In this document: in pieces, positions 18,001-27,288 of the stretch
Layout of the letters: every line of letters begins with the position of its first letter
Position numbering within the stretch: the stretch's first letter is position 1
Assembly: GCF_019038395.1 (NCBI RefSeq)
Contig: NZ_JAGFXZ010000016.1
Span: 1 to 64,000, forward strand
Direction of reading: 5' to 3'
Length of the DNA stretch: 64,000 bases
Source of the DNA: Acinetobacter sp. BY419
Lineage (GTDB): Bacteria > Pseudomonadota > Gammaproteobacteria > Pseudomonadales > Moraxellaceae
Position numbers and translations under genes: made by a program
Notes under the pieces: model-generated
What the model was told of the DNA's origin: nothing
Database searches by the model: none
What the model saw: the letters and a program-made list of their open reading frames with translations, nothing else

Positions 18001-18406
18001 AAATATCCACTATTTATTATTCGCTATATGCAAGACAGCATCCGCTTGAAAGGGTCAAGTGGAGTATCTTTTAATTAGCATACAAACTAAAAACAGGCGC
18101 ATAGCAATATAGTATGAAATCCCTCACAGTTAATCATGTATGTTTTTGTTATTTTTAATAAAAACATACTGGGAAAATACCTTCAGCTTAGGGAAGCACT
18201 GGATTATCGAGAAAAATATTGCTCACGCCCTTCTGTCTAAAAATACAAAATGCTGCCAAACATGGATAGGCTCATTTTGACAGAGGTATGACCGCCATTG
18301 GTAATTTCCTGACAGAGTGCATCTGCTACAACGGTAGCATCACATTAGGCGTGCTAGAGAAGCGAGCTGAGATCGAAAAACTGCCCTCAAGCGATTTTTC
18401 ATGTCC
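18001..18406. other. gene-poor spacer holding gene debris
   Basis: About 400 bases lie between the CDF transporter gene and the MBL gene. The stretch 18208-18262 is a decayed copy of the 3' end of the EamA gene located at 19529 (separate entry), and weak similarity seems to continue to about 18300. The remainder includes an ORF of 54 codons starting at ATG 18288 that I could not match to anything and do not call. The promoter of the MBL gene should lie near 18010-18120. Confidence 0.5.
18208..18262 (-). pseudogene. remnant of an EamA transporter gene 3' end
   Basis: GAAAAATATTGCTCACGCC is identical to the matching stretch at the 3' end of the intact EamA gene (19539-19557), and the next 34 bases agree at roughly three of four positions. 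On the minus strand it reads MFGSILYF, a stop, then REQYFSR, against MFGIILYFCKEWREQYFSRH in the intact protein. It is a fragment left from a lost paralogue or a duplication, separated from the intact gene by the CDF gene. Confidence 0.7.
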
Positions 18407-19342
18407 CTATATACGACCTAGGGTTCGTTCCAACCACACCGCCTTGGTTTGAGGCTTCACAAATAGTGCAATAATTTCCGGGTGCAATTGTTTAATCTGG
18501 GCCTCGATCCTGTTTACACAGATTTCAATTTCATCGGAGGTCAAACCATCTTTAAATTCCAGACTCAAGGATGCAATGACTTGATGCGCACCCATCTGCT
18601 CTGTCAAAACCCCATTCGCGCTAAAAACCGCAGCATCCTGTTGAGCAATCTTCAATACATTATCCCGCAGTTTTGGATCTGCAGTTTCACCGAGTAACAG
18701 GCCTTTCGTTTCACGTGCCAGAAACCAGGCCGATACTGCAAGCACCACACCAATTAAAATTGAGGCCACCCCATCCAGCTCGGGAATATTCAGTTGATGG
18801 GCCAGAAAGATACCGACCAAAGCAATCAACAAGCCGATCAGCGCGGCAGTATCTTCAAATAAAACGGTAAAGGTAGTTGGATCCTTACTGCGTCGAAAGG
18901 CTTCAAAATATCCCATATTTCCTTTTTGTTTACGAAACGTTTTTAATGCCACTAACCATGAAAATCCTTCACATAAAATGGCTATGCCAAGCACGATATA
19001 GTTGATCAGAGGATTCTGCATTTCTTCAGGCTGGATAATATGGTAAATACCCTGAAATATAGAGACGATGGCACCCAGCGCAAAAACCATCAGGGCCACA
19101 ATGAAAGCCCAGAAATAAAGTTCACGACCATAGCCAAACGGATGCTTGGCATCTCCAGTTTTTTGGGCTTTCTTCATTCCATATAGCAACAGAATTTCAT
19201 TCAGGGTATCGACCACCGAATGGACAGCTTCACTCAGCATTGCAGAACTATTGGTGAGATAGGCTGCGATAAATTTAACGAGGGCAATCGCTAAATTTCC
19301 AAACATGGCTGCATATACGACAATTTTATTGGATTCAGACAT
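18407..19342 (-). CDS. cation diffusion facilitator (CDF) family transporter
   Basis: A 311-residue inner-membrane antiporter of the CDF family, which exports divalent cations such as Zn2+ against protons. The membrane domain shows helix II with SEAVHSVVDTLNE, giving the family HXXXD cation site as His41/Asp45, and a later LFEDTAALIGL segment at the position of helix V. The loop KHPFGYGRELYFWAF is a strong CDF signature (HP-x-GYGRxE/L). A cytoplasmic C-terminal domain (about 210-300) includes GAHQVIASLSLEF. Metal specificity is not evident. The unusually spaced HXXXD plus ED pair suggests the branch with Fe/Zn or unknown specificity. Confidence 0.9.
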   Translation of the reverse strand: MSESNKIVVYAAMFGNLAIALVKFIAAYLTNSSAMLSEAVHSVVDTLNEILLLYGMKKAQKTGDAKHPFGYGRELYFWAFIVALMVFALGAIVSIFQGIYHIIQPEEMQNPLINYIVLGIAILCEGFSWLVALKTFRKQKGNMGYFEAFRRSKDPTTFTVLFEDTAALIGLLIALVGIFLAHQLNIPELDGVASILIGVVLAVSAWFLARETKGLLLGETADPKLRDNVLKIAQQDAAVFSANGVLTEQMGAHQVIASLSLEFKDGLTSDEIEICVNRIEAQIKQLHPEIIALFVKPQTKAVWLERTLGRI

Positions 19343-19492
19343 CTTGATACTGTCCTAAATAATTTTGATCAAGTTTTTATTAATCTTATTTCTTGCATCT
19401 TAAAGTGTTTTGACTGCCGAGTTGTTTTACAAATTGTTGTTTCGTCGTGCTGTTCTCGCACCTCCAGTCTGCCTTTAGAAAAGCCCAGACCC

Positions 19493-19516
19493 TAAAAAGG
19501 GCGTTTGCCCTTTTCA
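19493..19516 (-). terminator. intrinsic terminator after the EamA gene
   Basis: On the minus strand AAGGGC-AAAC-GCCCTT is followed by TTTAG, 13 bases after the EamA stop codon at 19529. Confidence 0.8.
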
Positions 19517-19528
19517 TTGATGACCAGA

Positions 19529-20437
19529 TTAATGTCTAGAAAAATATTGCTCACGCCATTCTTTACAGAAATACAGAATAATCCCAAACATCACCACCGC
19601 AATGCCTGCAAAAGCATGACTACTGATGATTTCATGATTTAGCGTCGCCCCCAATACCAAGGCGATCACTGGTGTCATCACATTACTCAAAGACACGGTG
19701 GATGCGGCTAATCGGCGAATCAGCCAGAAATAGCACAGCATCGCCACAATTGAGGACATGACCATGGTAAATACAAAACCGATCAGCGCCTGTGTGCCGG
19801 GTAGCTGAGTCGGCATATGCTGCCAGATGAATGGAATCAGCAGCAGTGAACCGGATGCCGACACCAGAAGTGAACCGGTAGCCTGAGACATCGGACTCAA
19901 AGGTGCATTGATCTGTTTAACCCAGAAAATCGAACTGATATAAGACACCATACTGATCAGCATCAGCACCACGCCCCAGGGATTGATCTTGCTGTCTGCC
20001 GAATCGGCAAAAACAAAACACAAGCCAGCAACAGCCACCGCCATCCCCAGCCATTGCAGCCAGACCAGTTTATGGGTTTTTAAAATTACATGACCGATCA
20101 GACCGGCAATCAGCGGTGAGAATCCGAAAATAAGTGCCATTAAACCTGAGGTCAGGTAGTTAGCAGCCAGATAAATAAACAGCTGCGCGCCAATCAGATT
20201 CAGACTGCCCGCCAGATAACTTTTCATCGAAGTGCTATCAAATGGCAGCGGATCACGCATGATCTTTAGCAGGAATAGCGCAATAATCGAAGCACCAAAA
20301 TAGCGGATAATCAGCACCCACATCGGGTGAATTTCGGCAACACTCCAGACAATCGCCAGCGGTGTTGCAGCCCAGATCAGCACCAATAAAGCGTAAATAC
20401 TTGCCGTCACCAGTATGGGAGAGGAATTCGAAGTCAT
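19529..20437 (-). CDS. EamA (drug/metabolite transporter superfamily) permease
   Basis: A 302-residue integral membrane protein with ten predicted helices formed by two EamA repeats (about 15-145 and 160-295). Recognisable segments are LVLIWAATPLAIVWSVAEIH at the start, LMALIFGFSPLIAGLIGHV at the end of repeat one, and SNVMTPVIALVLGA near the end of repeat two. Members export amino acids, metabolites or drugs; the substrate here is unknown. Downstream, beyond the CDF gene, lies a fragment of a second copy of its 3' end. Confidence 0.88.
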   Translation of the reverse strand: MTSNSSPILVTASIYALLVLIWAATPLAIVWSVAEIHPMWVLIIRYFGASIIALFLLKIMRDPLPFDSTSMKSYLAGSLNLIGAQLFIYLAANYLTSGLMALIFGFSPLIAGLIGHVILKTHKLVWLQWLGMAVAVAGLCFVFADSADSKINPWGVVLMLISMVSYISSIFWVKQINAPLSPMSQATGSLLVSASGSLLLIPFIWQHMPTQLPGTQALIGFVFTMVMSSIVAMLCYFWLIRRLAASTVSLSNVMTPVIALVLGATLNHEIISSHAFAGIAVVMFGIILYFCKEWREQYFSRH

Positions 20438-20527
20438 AAATGGTTCTATCTCAATATAAATTCAGAAGCACCACGGCACATGAAGTCCAGCCAAAATCTA
20501 TTTCACTTGGTGGCATGGATGCCGCCG

Positions 20528-20562
20528 CTAAACTGAGATATAGGGATGTATCTTCAGTTTAG
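20528..20562. repeat. long imperfect hairpin between hcaD and the EamA gene
   Basis: CTAAACTGA at 20528-20536 pairs with TCAGTTTAG at 20554-20562, and the next GATA/TATC bases extend the stem past a one-base bulge. There is no T-run on either side, so it is not a plain terminator. It lies about 90 bases upstream of the EamA start codon and could be an operator or leader fold. Confidence 0.5.
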
Positions 20563-20685
20563 CAAAAGATTTTTGTCACTTTTGATCTTTCAAAAGTGAG
20601 GCTTCACCTTCGCGCTAGCAGTTGCTTTTACACAGCATTTGAGGTTGTGAAATCGTCAAATGCGTCTTTGAGTTTTTCAACAATC

Positions 20686-20727
20686 ATAAAAAAAACAGAC
20701 CTAGGTTGCCCATGGTCTGCTTTTTTG
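20686..20727 (-). terminator. intrinsic terminator of the hca operon
   Basis: On the minus strand GCAGACC, a loop of about 12 bases, then GGTCTG and eight T residues, 11 bases after the hcaD stop. Confidence 0.88.
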
Positions 20728-20737
20728 TAAAGCGAGA

Positions 20738-21967
20738 TTATTTGACCAGCTTACGAAGATCTTGACTCAAATCTAGATATTTATCTGCTTCAAATACCGC
20801 TTGCTTGCTAATCAGTTTTTTCAAATGCCGCATTTCTTTGGCAGCATTGACCGTAATACCACCCACAATCAAGCCATCCGTCACACCAAACAAGACAAAT
20901 GAGGATGCAGCGCCTTGTGCCGCATCAATCTCTCCGCGATTATGCCATTCTGCAGCAGACATATCCCCGACAAACTGATAGTTGATCTCCAGCTGATCAG
21001 TCCAGAACCAGGCCGGATTTGGCGTAGGATGTTCCACACCCATCACATGACGTGCAAAAATACCGGCTTGAAGATTGGCATTTTCCCAAGTTTCTACGCG
21101 GCGGTGATTGCCACAAGCACGCAGTTGTGATGCAACATCGCCTGCTGCATAAATATCAGCATTTGAGGTTTGGCAGTTTTCATTCACATGTACGGCAAAA
21201 TCTGCATCTAGACCTGCTTCTACAGCCAGCTGTGCATTGGGAATAATGCCGATCCCGTAAATCACGGCATCTGCACGTAGCACTTCACCGCCTTCGAGGG
21301 TCACGACAATTTCTTCACCCTCAAGCTTGCAATCAGCAATCTGAGTCGAAAGACGTACATCTATGCCCGCAAGACGTTGCTGCTCGAGCAGGAATTCACT
21401 CAAAATACGCGGTGAACAACGCCCCATTACCATCGGTCCCATTTCAATCACAGTGACCTGACAGTCTTTAAAGCGTGCAGATGATGCAAGCTCAAGACCA
21501 ATCACACCACCACCGATTAAAATGATACGGCGACCGGCTTGAAGTACAGGCACAAGGGCTTGAGAATCTTCCAAGTTACGCAAGGTATAAACATGTTTAC
21601 CTAAGGCATCGAAGTTTGGCAAACGGCGTGCTGCACCGCCTGTTGCTAAAAGCAATTTGTCATAAGCAACAACGTCACCGTTTTGGAGTTCCACCATTTT
21701 CGCATCAGCGTTAATTTTTTGTACGCCATTGCCGCGAATCGTAGTCACACCTAAATCTGCCAGTTTCTGTTCTGACAGGATTTCGATCTTGGTGTCTTCA
21801 GGTTTGAGAATCACATCTTTAGACAGCGGTGGGCGCTCATAAGGAAGATGGCTTTCATCACCAATTAAGGTGATTTTACCTTCATACTTGTTGCCACGAA
21901 GTTCTAAGATTGCGCTCGCACCTGCTTGACCAGCACCCACGATCACGATGTTGTTTACGTTGCTCAT
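20738..21967 (-). CDS. hcaD: 3-phenylpropionate/cinnamate dioxygenase ferredoxin-NAD+ reductase
   Basis: HcaD passes electrons from NADH through FAD to the Rieske ferredoxin HcaC and so to the terminal dioxygenase HcaEF. The 409-residue flavoprotein has an N-terminal FAD-binding GAGQAG (11-16), a central NADH-binding GGGVIGLE (152-159) and the ATG/GD motif DIYAAGDVA near 270, with a reductase C-terminal domain after about 320. It is the last gene of the minus-strand run hcaE-F-C-B-mhpB-hcaD and starts 4 bases after the mhpB stop. Assignment to HcaD rather than another ring-dioxygenase reductase rests mainly on this context. Confidence 0.9.
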   Translation of the reverse strand: MSNVNNIVIVGAGQAGASAILELRGNKYEGKITLIGDESHLPYERPPLSKDVILKPEDTKIEILSEQKLADLGVTTIRGNGVQKINADAKMVELQNGDVVAYDKLLLATGGAARRLPNFDALGKHVYTLRNLEDSQALVPVLQAGRRIILIGGGVIGLELASSARFKDCQVTVIEMGPMVMGRCSPRILSEFLLEQQRLAGIDVRLSTQIADCKLEGEEIVVTLEGGEVLRADAVIYGIGIIPNAQLAVEAGLDADFAVHVNENCQTSNADIYAAGDVASQLRACGNHRRVETWENANLQAGIFARHVMGVEHPTPNPAWFWTDQLEINYQFVGDMSAAEWHNRGEIDAAQGAASSFVLFGVTDGLIVGGITVNAAKEMRHLKKLISKQAVFEADKYLDLSQDLRKLVK

Positions 21968-21971
21968 TTTA

Positions 21972-22937
21972 TTAACCTTTTAAATCTGCAGATACGATAC
22001 CGAAGCCGGCAATCCATTCGCTGATGTCTTCATAGCAATGCGTGGTCATGTCGTACTCACCCATTTCATGCAATGCTGCAAATGCCGCCATCCAAGAACG
22101 AACCTCCTGACCACCGCGACCACCGTCACGACGAATTTCATCTTCAGTCATCGCTTCCAATGTCGCAAAATCCGCTTTCTTGAAGGTTTCTAGCAATGCA
22201 CGATCCCAATCGGCATTGAGCGGCACTGCAACCGAGGTATCGCCTGCTGCCAGTTTCTGACCGACCGCAATGATTTTGGCTTGGCGATGATTACGTGCCT
22301 CAATTGAGGGGTAACGCCCTGCAATCAGGAATTCTTCCACTTCAGGAGGAACCGAACCCATTTGCGGTGTCGGTGGATCATGCGATAAACCACCAGTACC
22401 TAAAATAAGCACACGCTCATTTTCAAGGTTTAGAGATTTGATGTATTGACCTACTGCACGACCCAAAGCGATGGTACGCTTGGTGGTTGGCATCGGTGCT
22501 GCAGCGCCATTAATAAAAATTGGAATCGTTGGATAACGATCAAGCTGGCCTTCACACAGGAAATGTAAGGGCTGAGTCACCCCATGATCCGCTTGCATAC
22601 GATATGAGTAAGCAACATCAACACCTTCATCCAAGACACGGCGAACTAAGCCTAGAGCTTTGTCTTCAGGTACATCGATATGATCATTGTCTTTACCATA
22701 ATCCCAGTCACCCGCGGCTTTGGCGCGAATACCGACACAAAAACTTGGCATCAGGTCATAGAAGAAACCATTGAAATGGTCAGGACCAAAAGTGATGATC
22801 AGGGTGGGGTCGTAAGCTTTTACTTCAGCAGAGAGTTTTTCAAAAGCATCACGAACGGCTTGTTCTTTACGCTTTTCCTGTGGTGAAGCAAATTCCATTA
22901 AAGGACTGTGCGATGCACAAATAAGTTTAACGGCCAT
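21972..22937 (-). CDS. mhpB: 2,3-dihydroxyphenylpropionate 1,2-dioxygenase (class III extradiol)
   Basis: MhpB cleaves the catechol ring of 3-(2,3-dihydroxyphenyl)propionate, or the cinnamate analogue, next to the hydroxyls (meta cleavage), using Fe(II). Starting at MAVKLICASHSP gives 321 residues and a GGAG site six bases upstream; the frame is open 18 codons further but lacks a good site. LigB-superfamily features are SHSP with His10, FGPDHFNGFFYD with His54, His118 in QADHGV and His186 in GGLSHDPP. The last two match the acid/base histidines known in E. coli MhpB. Unlike in E. coli, the gene sits inside the hca operon, between hcaB and hcaD. Confidence 0.94.
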   Translation of the reverse strand: MAVKLICASHSPLMEFASPQEKRKEQAVRDAFEKLSAEVKAYDPTLIITFGPDHFNGFFYDLMPSFCVGIRAKAAGDWDYGKDNDHIDVPEDKALGLVRRVLDEGVDVAYSYRMQADHGVTQPLHFLCEGQLDRYPTIPIFINGAAAPMPTTKRTIALGRAVGQYIKSLNLENERVLILGTGGLSHDPPTPQMGSVPPEVEEFLIAGRYPSIEARNHRQAKIIAVGQKLAAGDTSVAVPLNADWDRALLETFKKADFATLEAMTEDEIRRDGGRGGQEVRSWMAAFAALHEMGEYDMTTHCYEDISEWIAGFGIVSADLKG

Positions 22938-22990
22938 GAGAGACTCCAAAAAGGAAAGCTTTCTATCCTTAAAGTTAAAAGCTGAATCCA

Positions 22991-23054
22991 CCCCAACCCT
23001 CCTTTAAAAAAAGGAGGGAGCATCCCCCTCTTTAAGAAAGAGGGGTCAGGGGAG
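22991..23054. repeat. double palindromic repeat between hcaB and mhpB
   Basis: Two hairpins lie back to back: ACCCTCCTTT with AAAGGAGGGA, and CCCCCTCTTT with AAAGAGGGG. They belong to the same repeat style as 34399-34555. Being inside the operon, they could stabilise the upstream hcaEFCB message or lower mhpB-hcaD expression. Confidence 0.7.
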
Positions 23055-23072
23055 ATTTTTGAAAAGCGATGT

Positions 23073-23888
23073 TTATTCGTCAAAGAAACCGGCACGTGGC
23101 TGACGTAAACCACGAATCCCGAGACCGCATTCTGCATTGATCAGAACGCCAGTCAACGGACGGTTGTTGGCACGAGAAGCCAAGAGCACATATGAACCTG
23201 TCATGTCTTCTGGTTCAGGCAGGAAATTCAGCGGCATGCCACGTGCAATTTTCTCAGGATCACGGGCATCAAGCAGGCCAACATTTTCCTGACCCAGCGA
23301 TGCCGCGCCTTTGATATTCACATTCATACCTGATGGTGCAACCGCGTTCACTCGTACTTTAGGCGCAAGCTCGTAGGCCAATTCTTTCATAATACCCACT
23401 CCTGCATGCTTAGATGCAGTATATACAGGGCCTCCGCCAGCAGAGTACAGTGCCGAATTAGACAAAGTAAATATGATAGAACCTTCAGAAGCGATCAATG
23501 CATCCAGTGCAGCCTTTGCACCCAAGATCAGAGATTTGGTATTAATACCCATAATCTCGTCAAAGGCTTTTTCCAGCTGCTCGCCTGAGGTATTGACGAT
23601 ATCGGCATAATGATCCCAGATACCGGCATTACCGACGAAGCAGTCGAGTTTACCAAAACGTTCTACCGTGGCATTCACTGCACGAACGTTGTCTTCATAG
23701 CTGGCCACATCACCTTCAATCGCAAGAACTTTACCACCAAAGTGTTCGTTCAAGGCATCCACTTTTGCTTTTGAACGTTGAAGAACGGCCACTTGGGCAC
23801 CTTCTTCCAGAAAACGTTCAACCAATGCCCAACCTAAACCCGAACCACCGCCGGTGATGAGTGCAACTTCGCCTTGTAGCCAACCCAT
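23073..23888 (-). CDS. hcaB: cis-dihydrodiol dehydrogenase of phenylpropionate/cinnamate
   Basis: HcaB is a short-chain dehydrogenase that oxidises the cis-dihydrodiol made by HcaEFCD to the 2,3-dihydroxy aromatic acid, with NAD+. The 271-residue protein has TGGGSGLG (12-19) for nucleotide binding, NAGIWD near 88-93, a catalytic Ser at about 143-145 and Tyr156/Lys160 (YTASK). GIRGLRQPRAGFF at the C-terminus is typical of aromatic dihydrodiol dehydrogenases. It begins 2 bases after the hcaC stop, so the genes are translationally close. Confidence 0.93.
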   Translation of the reverse strand: MGWLQGEVALITGGGSGLGWALVERFLEEGAQVAVLQRSKAKVDALNEHFGGKVLAIEGDVASYEDNVRAVNATVERFGKLDCFVGNAGIWDHYADIVNTSGEQLEKAFDEIMGINTKSLILGAKAALDALIASEGSIIFTLSNSALYSAGGGPVYTASKHAGVGIMKELAYELAPKVRVNAVAPSGMNVNIKGAASLGQENVGLLDARDPEKIARGMPLNFLPEPEDMTGSYVLLASRANNRPLTGVLINAECGLGIRGLRQPRAGFFDE

Positions 23889-23890
23889 GA

Positions 23891-24217
23891 TTACTCTCCT
23901 GCCATTTCTACAAACAACTGACCATCTTCAACAATCACTGGGAATGTCTGGATTGGATCAGTTGCAGGTAGACACAATGCTTGACCTGTTTTTAAGCAAA
24001 AACGGGCTGCATGCAGTGGGCATTCAACCGTACCGTCGTCTTCAAGATAACCTTCCGACATAGACGCATTACCATGTGAACAGCGGTCATTCATTGCGAA
24101 GAACTCACCACCGTTGTTGAATACTGCAAGCGCTTCAATACCGTTTACACCGCAATCCACTTTCAATGCATCGCCTTCGTCCAATTCGTCAACTTGGCAA
24201 ACAAAAATCTTATTCAT
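23891..24217 (-). CDS. hcaC: Rieske ferredoxin subunit of phenylpropionate dioxygenase
   Basis: HcaC carries electrons from HcaD to the oxygenase. The 108-residue protein is a single Rieske domain with [2Fe-2S] ligands Cys46/His48 (DRCSHGN) and Cys66/His69 (ECPLHAARF). Its start overlaps the last base of the hcaF stop, and hcaB follows 2 bases after its own stop, as expected in a tightly packed operon. Confidence 0.94.
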   Translation of the reverse strand: MNKIFVCQVDELDEGDALKVDCGVNGIEALAVFNNGGEFFAMNDRCSHGNASMSEGYLEDDGTVECPLHAARFCLKTGQALCLPATDPIQTFPVIVEDGQLFVEMAGE

Positions 24218-24735
24218 TAGAAGAATACACTCAGGTTATGTGAACTGTAAGTAGCTTGGTCAAGCATGATCTTACGGTTGAAGATCTGGAAGCCGAGGCC
24301 GCCTTCAACTTTACGGATCTTGTCATGGCGTTTACCGCAGTAAATGACAATGTCTTTCTCTTTTTGGGTACGGTACAAAAGATAAGTCACGTACACGTCA
24401 TATTCGCCTTCAATCTCGGTTGCTTCAACAATCACATTGCTCACCATGTGAGTTGTACGTGAAGGAGGCTCTTCAGCCCAAGCCATACCGGTTTCAAGAC
24501 GAGCTACACGACGCTCTAAAAGATCTTTCGTATCGTTGAACACCCATGTTGTAGGTGGTTCAACTGAACGACGACGGTCACGGGTTTGTGCATTTGGCGT
24601 GGTACGTAGCGTATAAGAAATATCTTCCGCCAACATATCCAGCCAATCGCGGAATTTCCAATCGTCTAGCGCTTTGCCTTCACGATAGAGAAACTGACTA
24701 ATTTGATGATGAAGTTCTAAACTAATCTGACTCAT
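24217..24735 (-). CDS. hcaF: 3-phenylpropionate/cinnamate dioxygenase small (beta) subunit
   Basis: HcaF is the structural beta subunit of the alpha3beta3 ring-hydroxylating oxygenase. The 172-residue protein shows the SnoaL-like cone fold pattern: [21 protein letters not shown] at the start, [18 protein letters not shown] in the middle and the C-terminal [22 protein letters not shown] typical of the family. The ending NLSVFF is conserved. Its start overlaps the hcaE stop by four bases, so the two subunits are probably translationally coupled. Confidence 0.94.
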   Translation of the reverse strand: MSQISLELHHQISQFLYREGKALDDWKFRDWLDMLAEDISYTLRTTPNAQTRDRRRSVEPPTTWVFNDTKDLLERRVARLETGMAWAEEPPSRTTHMVSNVIVEATEIEGEYDVYVTYLLYRTQKEKDIVIYCGKRHDKIRKVEGGLGFQIFNRKIMLDQATYSSHNLSVFF

Positions 24736-26099
24736 TTCATTAGCTCCTTCTCGTATTCATCAGCTGCTTTTTCTACGTCTTCCCATTTTTCATGGATCAA
24801 CAAATCTGCCCAGCGGCGATACATGCCACGTGCTGCAGTTTCAGAGAAGATATAGTTGGTAATACCCGGGATTCCATCTTCACGGAATTTCTCGTTGCCT
24901 TTACCCATTTCCATAATGAGTTTGTTTTGACGCGCTTTATAGCCGCGTAAAACTTTTTGGATCTCGATCCAGTTTTCAGAGTCATCTTGCTCTAGGAAAC
25001 CAGCAGGACCAAAGGCACGAGTCGCAGAACGTTCAAATGCTTCCTTCACTTCTTGAGACGCTTCAGCATCGGCAATACAGAATGCCCATACTTCAGTTTT
25101 GTTTGGACCACGTGGGTGCCATACGCGAAGTGTTGCAGTGCCGTTCAACCAAGACAATGTTGGGAACATGGTGTTGTGACCTGCAAGACGCAGTGCACGA
25201 GTTTCACCTAGACGTTCTTTCACTTCTTCATAAGTTTCACGGAAGTAGTTTGCAACTTCACCGTCAACCCATACGTTTGCATCTGGTTTCTCTGTGAAGA
25301 AGAAGCCTGAACCGTGACCACGTGAACCGTACTGGATCGCGTCTTTGGCAGTTTCCCAAACAGGACGAGCCGTTTGTGCAGCACCCAATTTCTTAGAGGA
25401 TTCGTCGTCTGGTTTCGCACCAAGCACTTGAATTGCAGATGCGTGAGAGAACAATGCGTGATATTGGTCAGATGCAAACTGTTCAGCCGCAAATTTCCAG
25501 TTACACTCGATTTCCCACTTGTGTACACCACCAATGATTTCTGTACCACCTGGGCGACGATCTACAACGCCGTCTAGGTACCAAGCGATATCACCCATGT
25601 ATTCTTCTAGGTCAGGCGTGGTTTCATCCCAGCAAGCGAATACCAGGCCTTTGTAAGACTTCACACGGTTAACTTCGACCAAGCCCCATTGTTCTTTGCA
25701 TGCACCTTGCGGGTAAGCACGCTCTTCAAGCGGGATGTCTTTTAAAGAACCGTCAATACCGTAAGACCAGCCGTGGTATGGACACGTGAATGCACGGGTA
25801 TTACCACAGTCTGCGAAGCTCACACGCATAGAGCGGTGACGGCACTGGTTTAAGAATGCTTTGATTGAGCCATTTTTTTGACGTGCCACGATGATCGGAT
25901 CTTCACCCATGTAGGTGTTGAAAAAGTCACCAGCCTTAGGAATTTGGCTTTCATGACAAAGGAACAACCAAGTACGGCCGAAAACGCGTTCAAGTTCTAA
26001 TTCGTAAATATCTGGATCTGTATAAATAGATGGAGTGATACGTCCATTTTGTGCATCGACTAAAGCGTCGATTTCACGCACATCAATTTTTCCACTCAT
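24732..26099 (-). CDS. hcaE: 3-phenylpropionate/cinnamate dioxygenase large (alpha) subunit
   Basis: HcaE inserts both oxygens of O2 into the ring of 3-phenylpropionate or cinnamate to give a cis-dihydrodiol. The 455-residue sequence is closely similar to the E. coli enzyme through its length. The Rieske cluster ligands are Cys86/His88 and Cys106/His109 (CRHR and CPYHGW). The mononuclear iron site has His214 and His219 in DQYHALFSH, with Asp211 as the bridging acid; a third ligand Asp lies near the EQDDSENW segment. It is the first gene of the hca operon and is divergent from the regulator gene hcaR. Confidence 0.96.
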   Translation of the reverse strand: MSGKIDVREIDALVDAQNGRITPSIYTDPDIYELELERVFGRTWLFLCHESQIPKAGDFFNTYMGEDPIIVARQKNGSIKAFLNQCRHRSMRVSFADCGNTRAFTCPYHGWSYGIDGSLKDIPLEERAYPQGACKEQWGLVEVNRVKSYKGLVFACWDETTPDLEEYMGDIAWYLDGVVDRRPGGTEIIGGVHKWEIECNWKFAAEQFASDQYHALFSHASAIQVLGAKPDDESSKKLGAAQTARPVWETAKDAIQYGSRGHGSGFFFTEKPDANVWVDGEVANYFRETYEEVKERLGETRALRLAGHNTMFPTLSWLNGTATLRVWHPRGPNKTEVWAFCIADAEASQEVKEAFERSATRAFGPAGFLEQDDSENWIEIQKVLRGYKARQNKLIMEMGKGNEKFREDGIPGITNYIFSETAARGMYRRWADLLIHEKWEDVEKAADEYEKELMK

Positions 26100-26379
26100 G
26101 AAAAGCTCTCCTGTGACCCATCAAGGCACAAAGTAAATAGACTCAATTCGAATGGATAATGGATTTTAGGCGGGTTTTGGGGAAATATTTTTTTTGTTTT
26201 AATTAATAGCTTTAAGCAATTATTAAGAACGTAGATTTTTATATTAAAACATCCATTAATCCCGTCAGTACATTTAGTTTATGAATGGCAAAATAATCTT
26301 CACGACATAGTTGTTTATAGATTATACTTTGAGGAAATTATAGTAAGACATTTTTTGGATTACTCTTTGGGTTGATGAC
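26100..26379. promoter_or_regulatory. divergent hcaE-hcaR control region
   Basis: This 280-base AT-rich spacer must contain both promoters and the HcaR operator. A T-N11-A type dyad typical of LysR sites is visible at 26271-26287 (CATT, nine bases, AATG). The hcaE ATG has AGGAGAG upstream on the minus strand. Exact promoter boxes could not be fixed by eye. Confidence 0.5.
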
Positions 26380-27288
26380 ATGGAATTACGACACCTTCGC
26401 TACTTTATTACTGTCGCTGAAGAATTAAACTTCAGTAAGGCAGCACTTAAGCTTTTTACCGCACAACCTTCTTTAAGTCAGCAAATCAAAGATCTGGAAG
26501 AAGATGTCGGCGTGCGCTTACTAAACCGGACCAAACGTAAAGTAGAACTCACCGAAGAAGGCGCAGTATTCCTAGAACAGGCTCGCCTGACCCTGGCACA
26601 AGCAGACAAGGCCGTTGCCATGGCACGTCAGGTGTCACAGGCCAAGCAGCAAATGCTACGGATTGGTTTTGTCCCGGTGGCCGAAATGAAAATTTTCCCG
26701 TATATCTTGCCAAATCTGCGTGTCCAAAATCCGGATTTAAAAATTGAATTGCTCAGCCTGAACAACAATGAACAAATGCGCCTGTTAAAAAAAGGTGATC
26801 TGGATCTGACCTTTACCCGTCATAATTTCAATAGCGATGAAATTGAAAGCCAGTTCGTGATTCGTGAACCGCTGATTTTTCTCCTGCCTAAAGATCACCC
26901 TTTAGCAAAATATGAAAGAATTCCTGTTAAGGCATTGAATGGTATTGATTTTATTATTCCATCAGCAGAGCAGTCTTTTACCCTGCACCATACGATTCTG
27001 GATTTTGCCAAGGCCAACGGAATTGAATTTAATATTGTACAAAAGGCTGATAATATTTTATTTAACATCAATTCGATTGGCATAGGCCTGGGATGTACCA
27101 TTTTGCCGGGCTATATTGCTCCGTTGACCATGGAAAATACTGTGATTCGTCCTCTGGACGTAGAACTGCCGTATTTAGACCTGTATGTCAGTTACCATAA
27201 AAACAACAAATCCTATGCCGTAAGCAAATTCTTGGAGCTTTTGACTCGTGTGTTCTATCTGGATATAAACCGCGCCGAACAGAATTAA
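26380..27288 (+). CDS. hcaR: LysR-family activator of phenylpropionate/cinnamate catabolism
   Basis: This 302-residue regulator begins MELRHLRYF with a winged HTH in residues 1-60 (NFSKAALKLFTAQPSLSQQI, DLEEDVGVRLLNRTKRKVEL). The effector domain contains LRIGFVPVAEMKIFPYILP and GIGLGCTILPGY, both close to segments of E. coli HcaR. In E. coli HcaR activates hca genes in response to 3-phenylpropionate or cinnamate. Its place, divergent from hcaE, supports the same role and probable autoregulation through the shared spacer. Control of the separate mhpC, porin and mhpDFE units is possible but not shown. Confidence 0.9.
   Translation: MELRHLRYFITVAEELNFSKAALKLFTAQPSLSQQIKDLEEDVGVRLLNRTKRKVELTEEGAVFLEQARLTLAQADKAVAMARQVSQAKQQMLRIGFVPVAEMKIFPYILPNLRVQNPDLKIELLSLNNNEQMRLLKKGDLDLTFTRHNFNSDEIESQFVIREPLIFLLPKDHPLAKYERIPVKALNGIDFIIPSAEQSFTLHHTILDFAKANGIEFNIVQKADNILFNINSIGIGLGCTILPGYIAPLTMENTVIRPLDVELPYLDLYVSYHKNNKSYAVSKFLELLTRVFYLDINRAEQN

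Noticed and set aside
18288..18452. A 54-codon ORF with AGAGGT before its ATG in the CDF-MBL spacer
   Set aside because: No recognisable family, it overlaps the 3' end of the CDF gene and part of the EamA debris, and its composition is not convincing.
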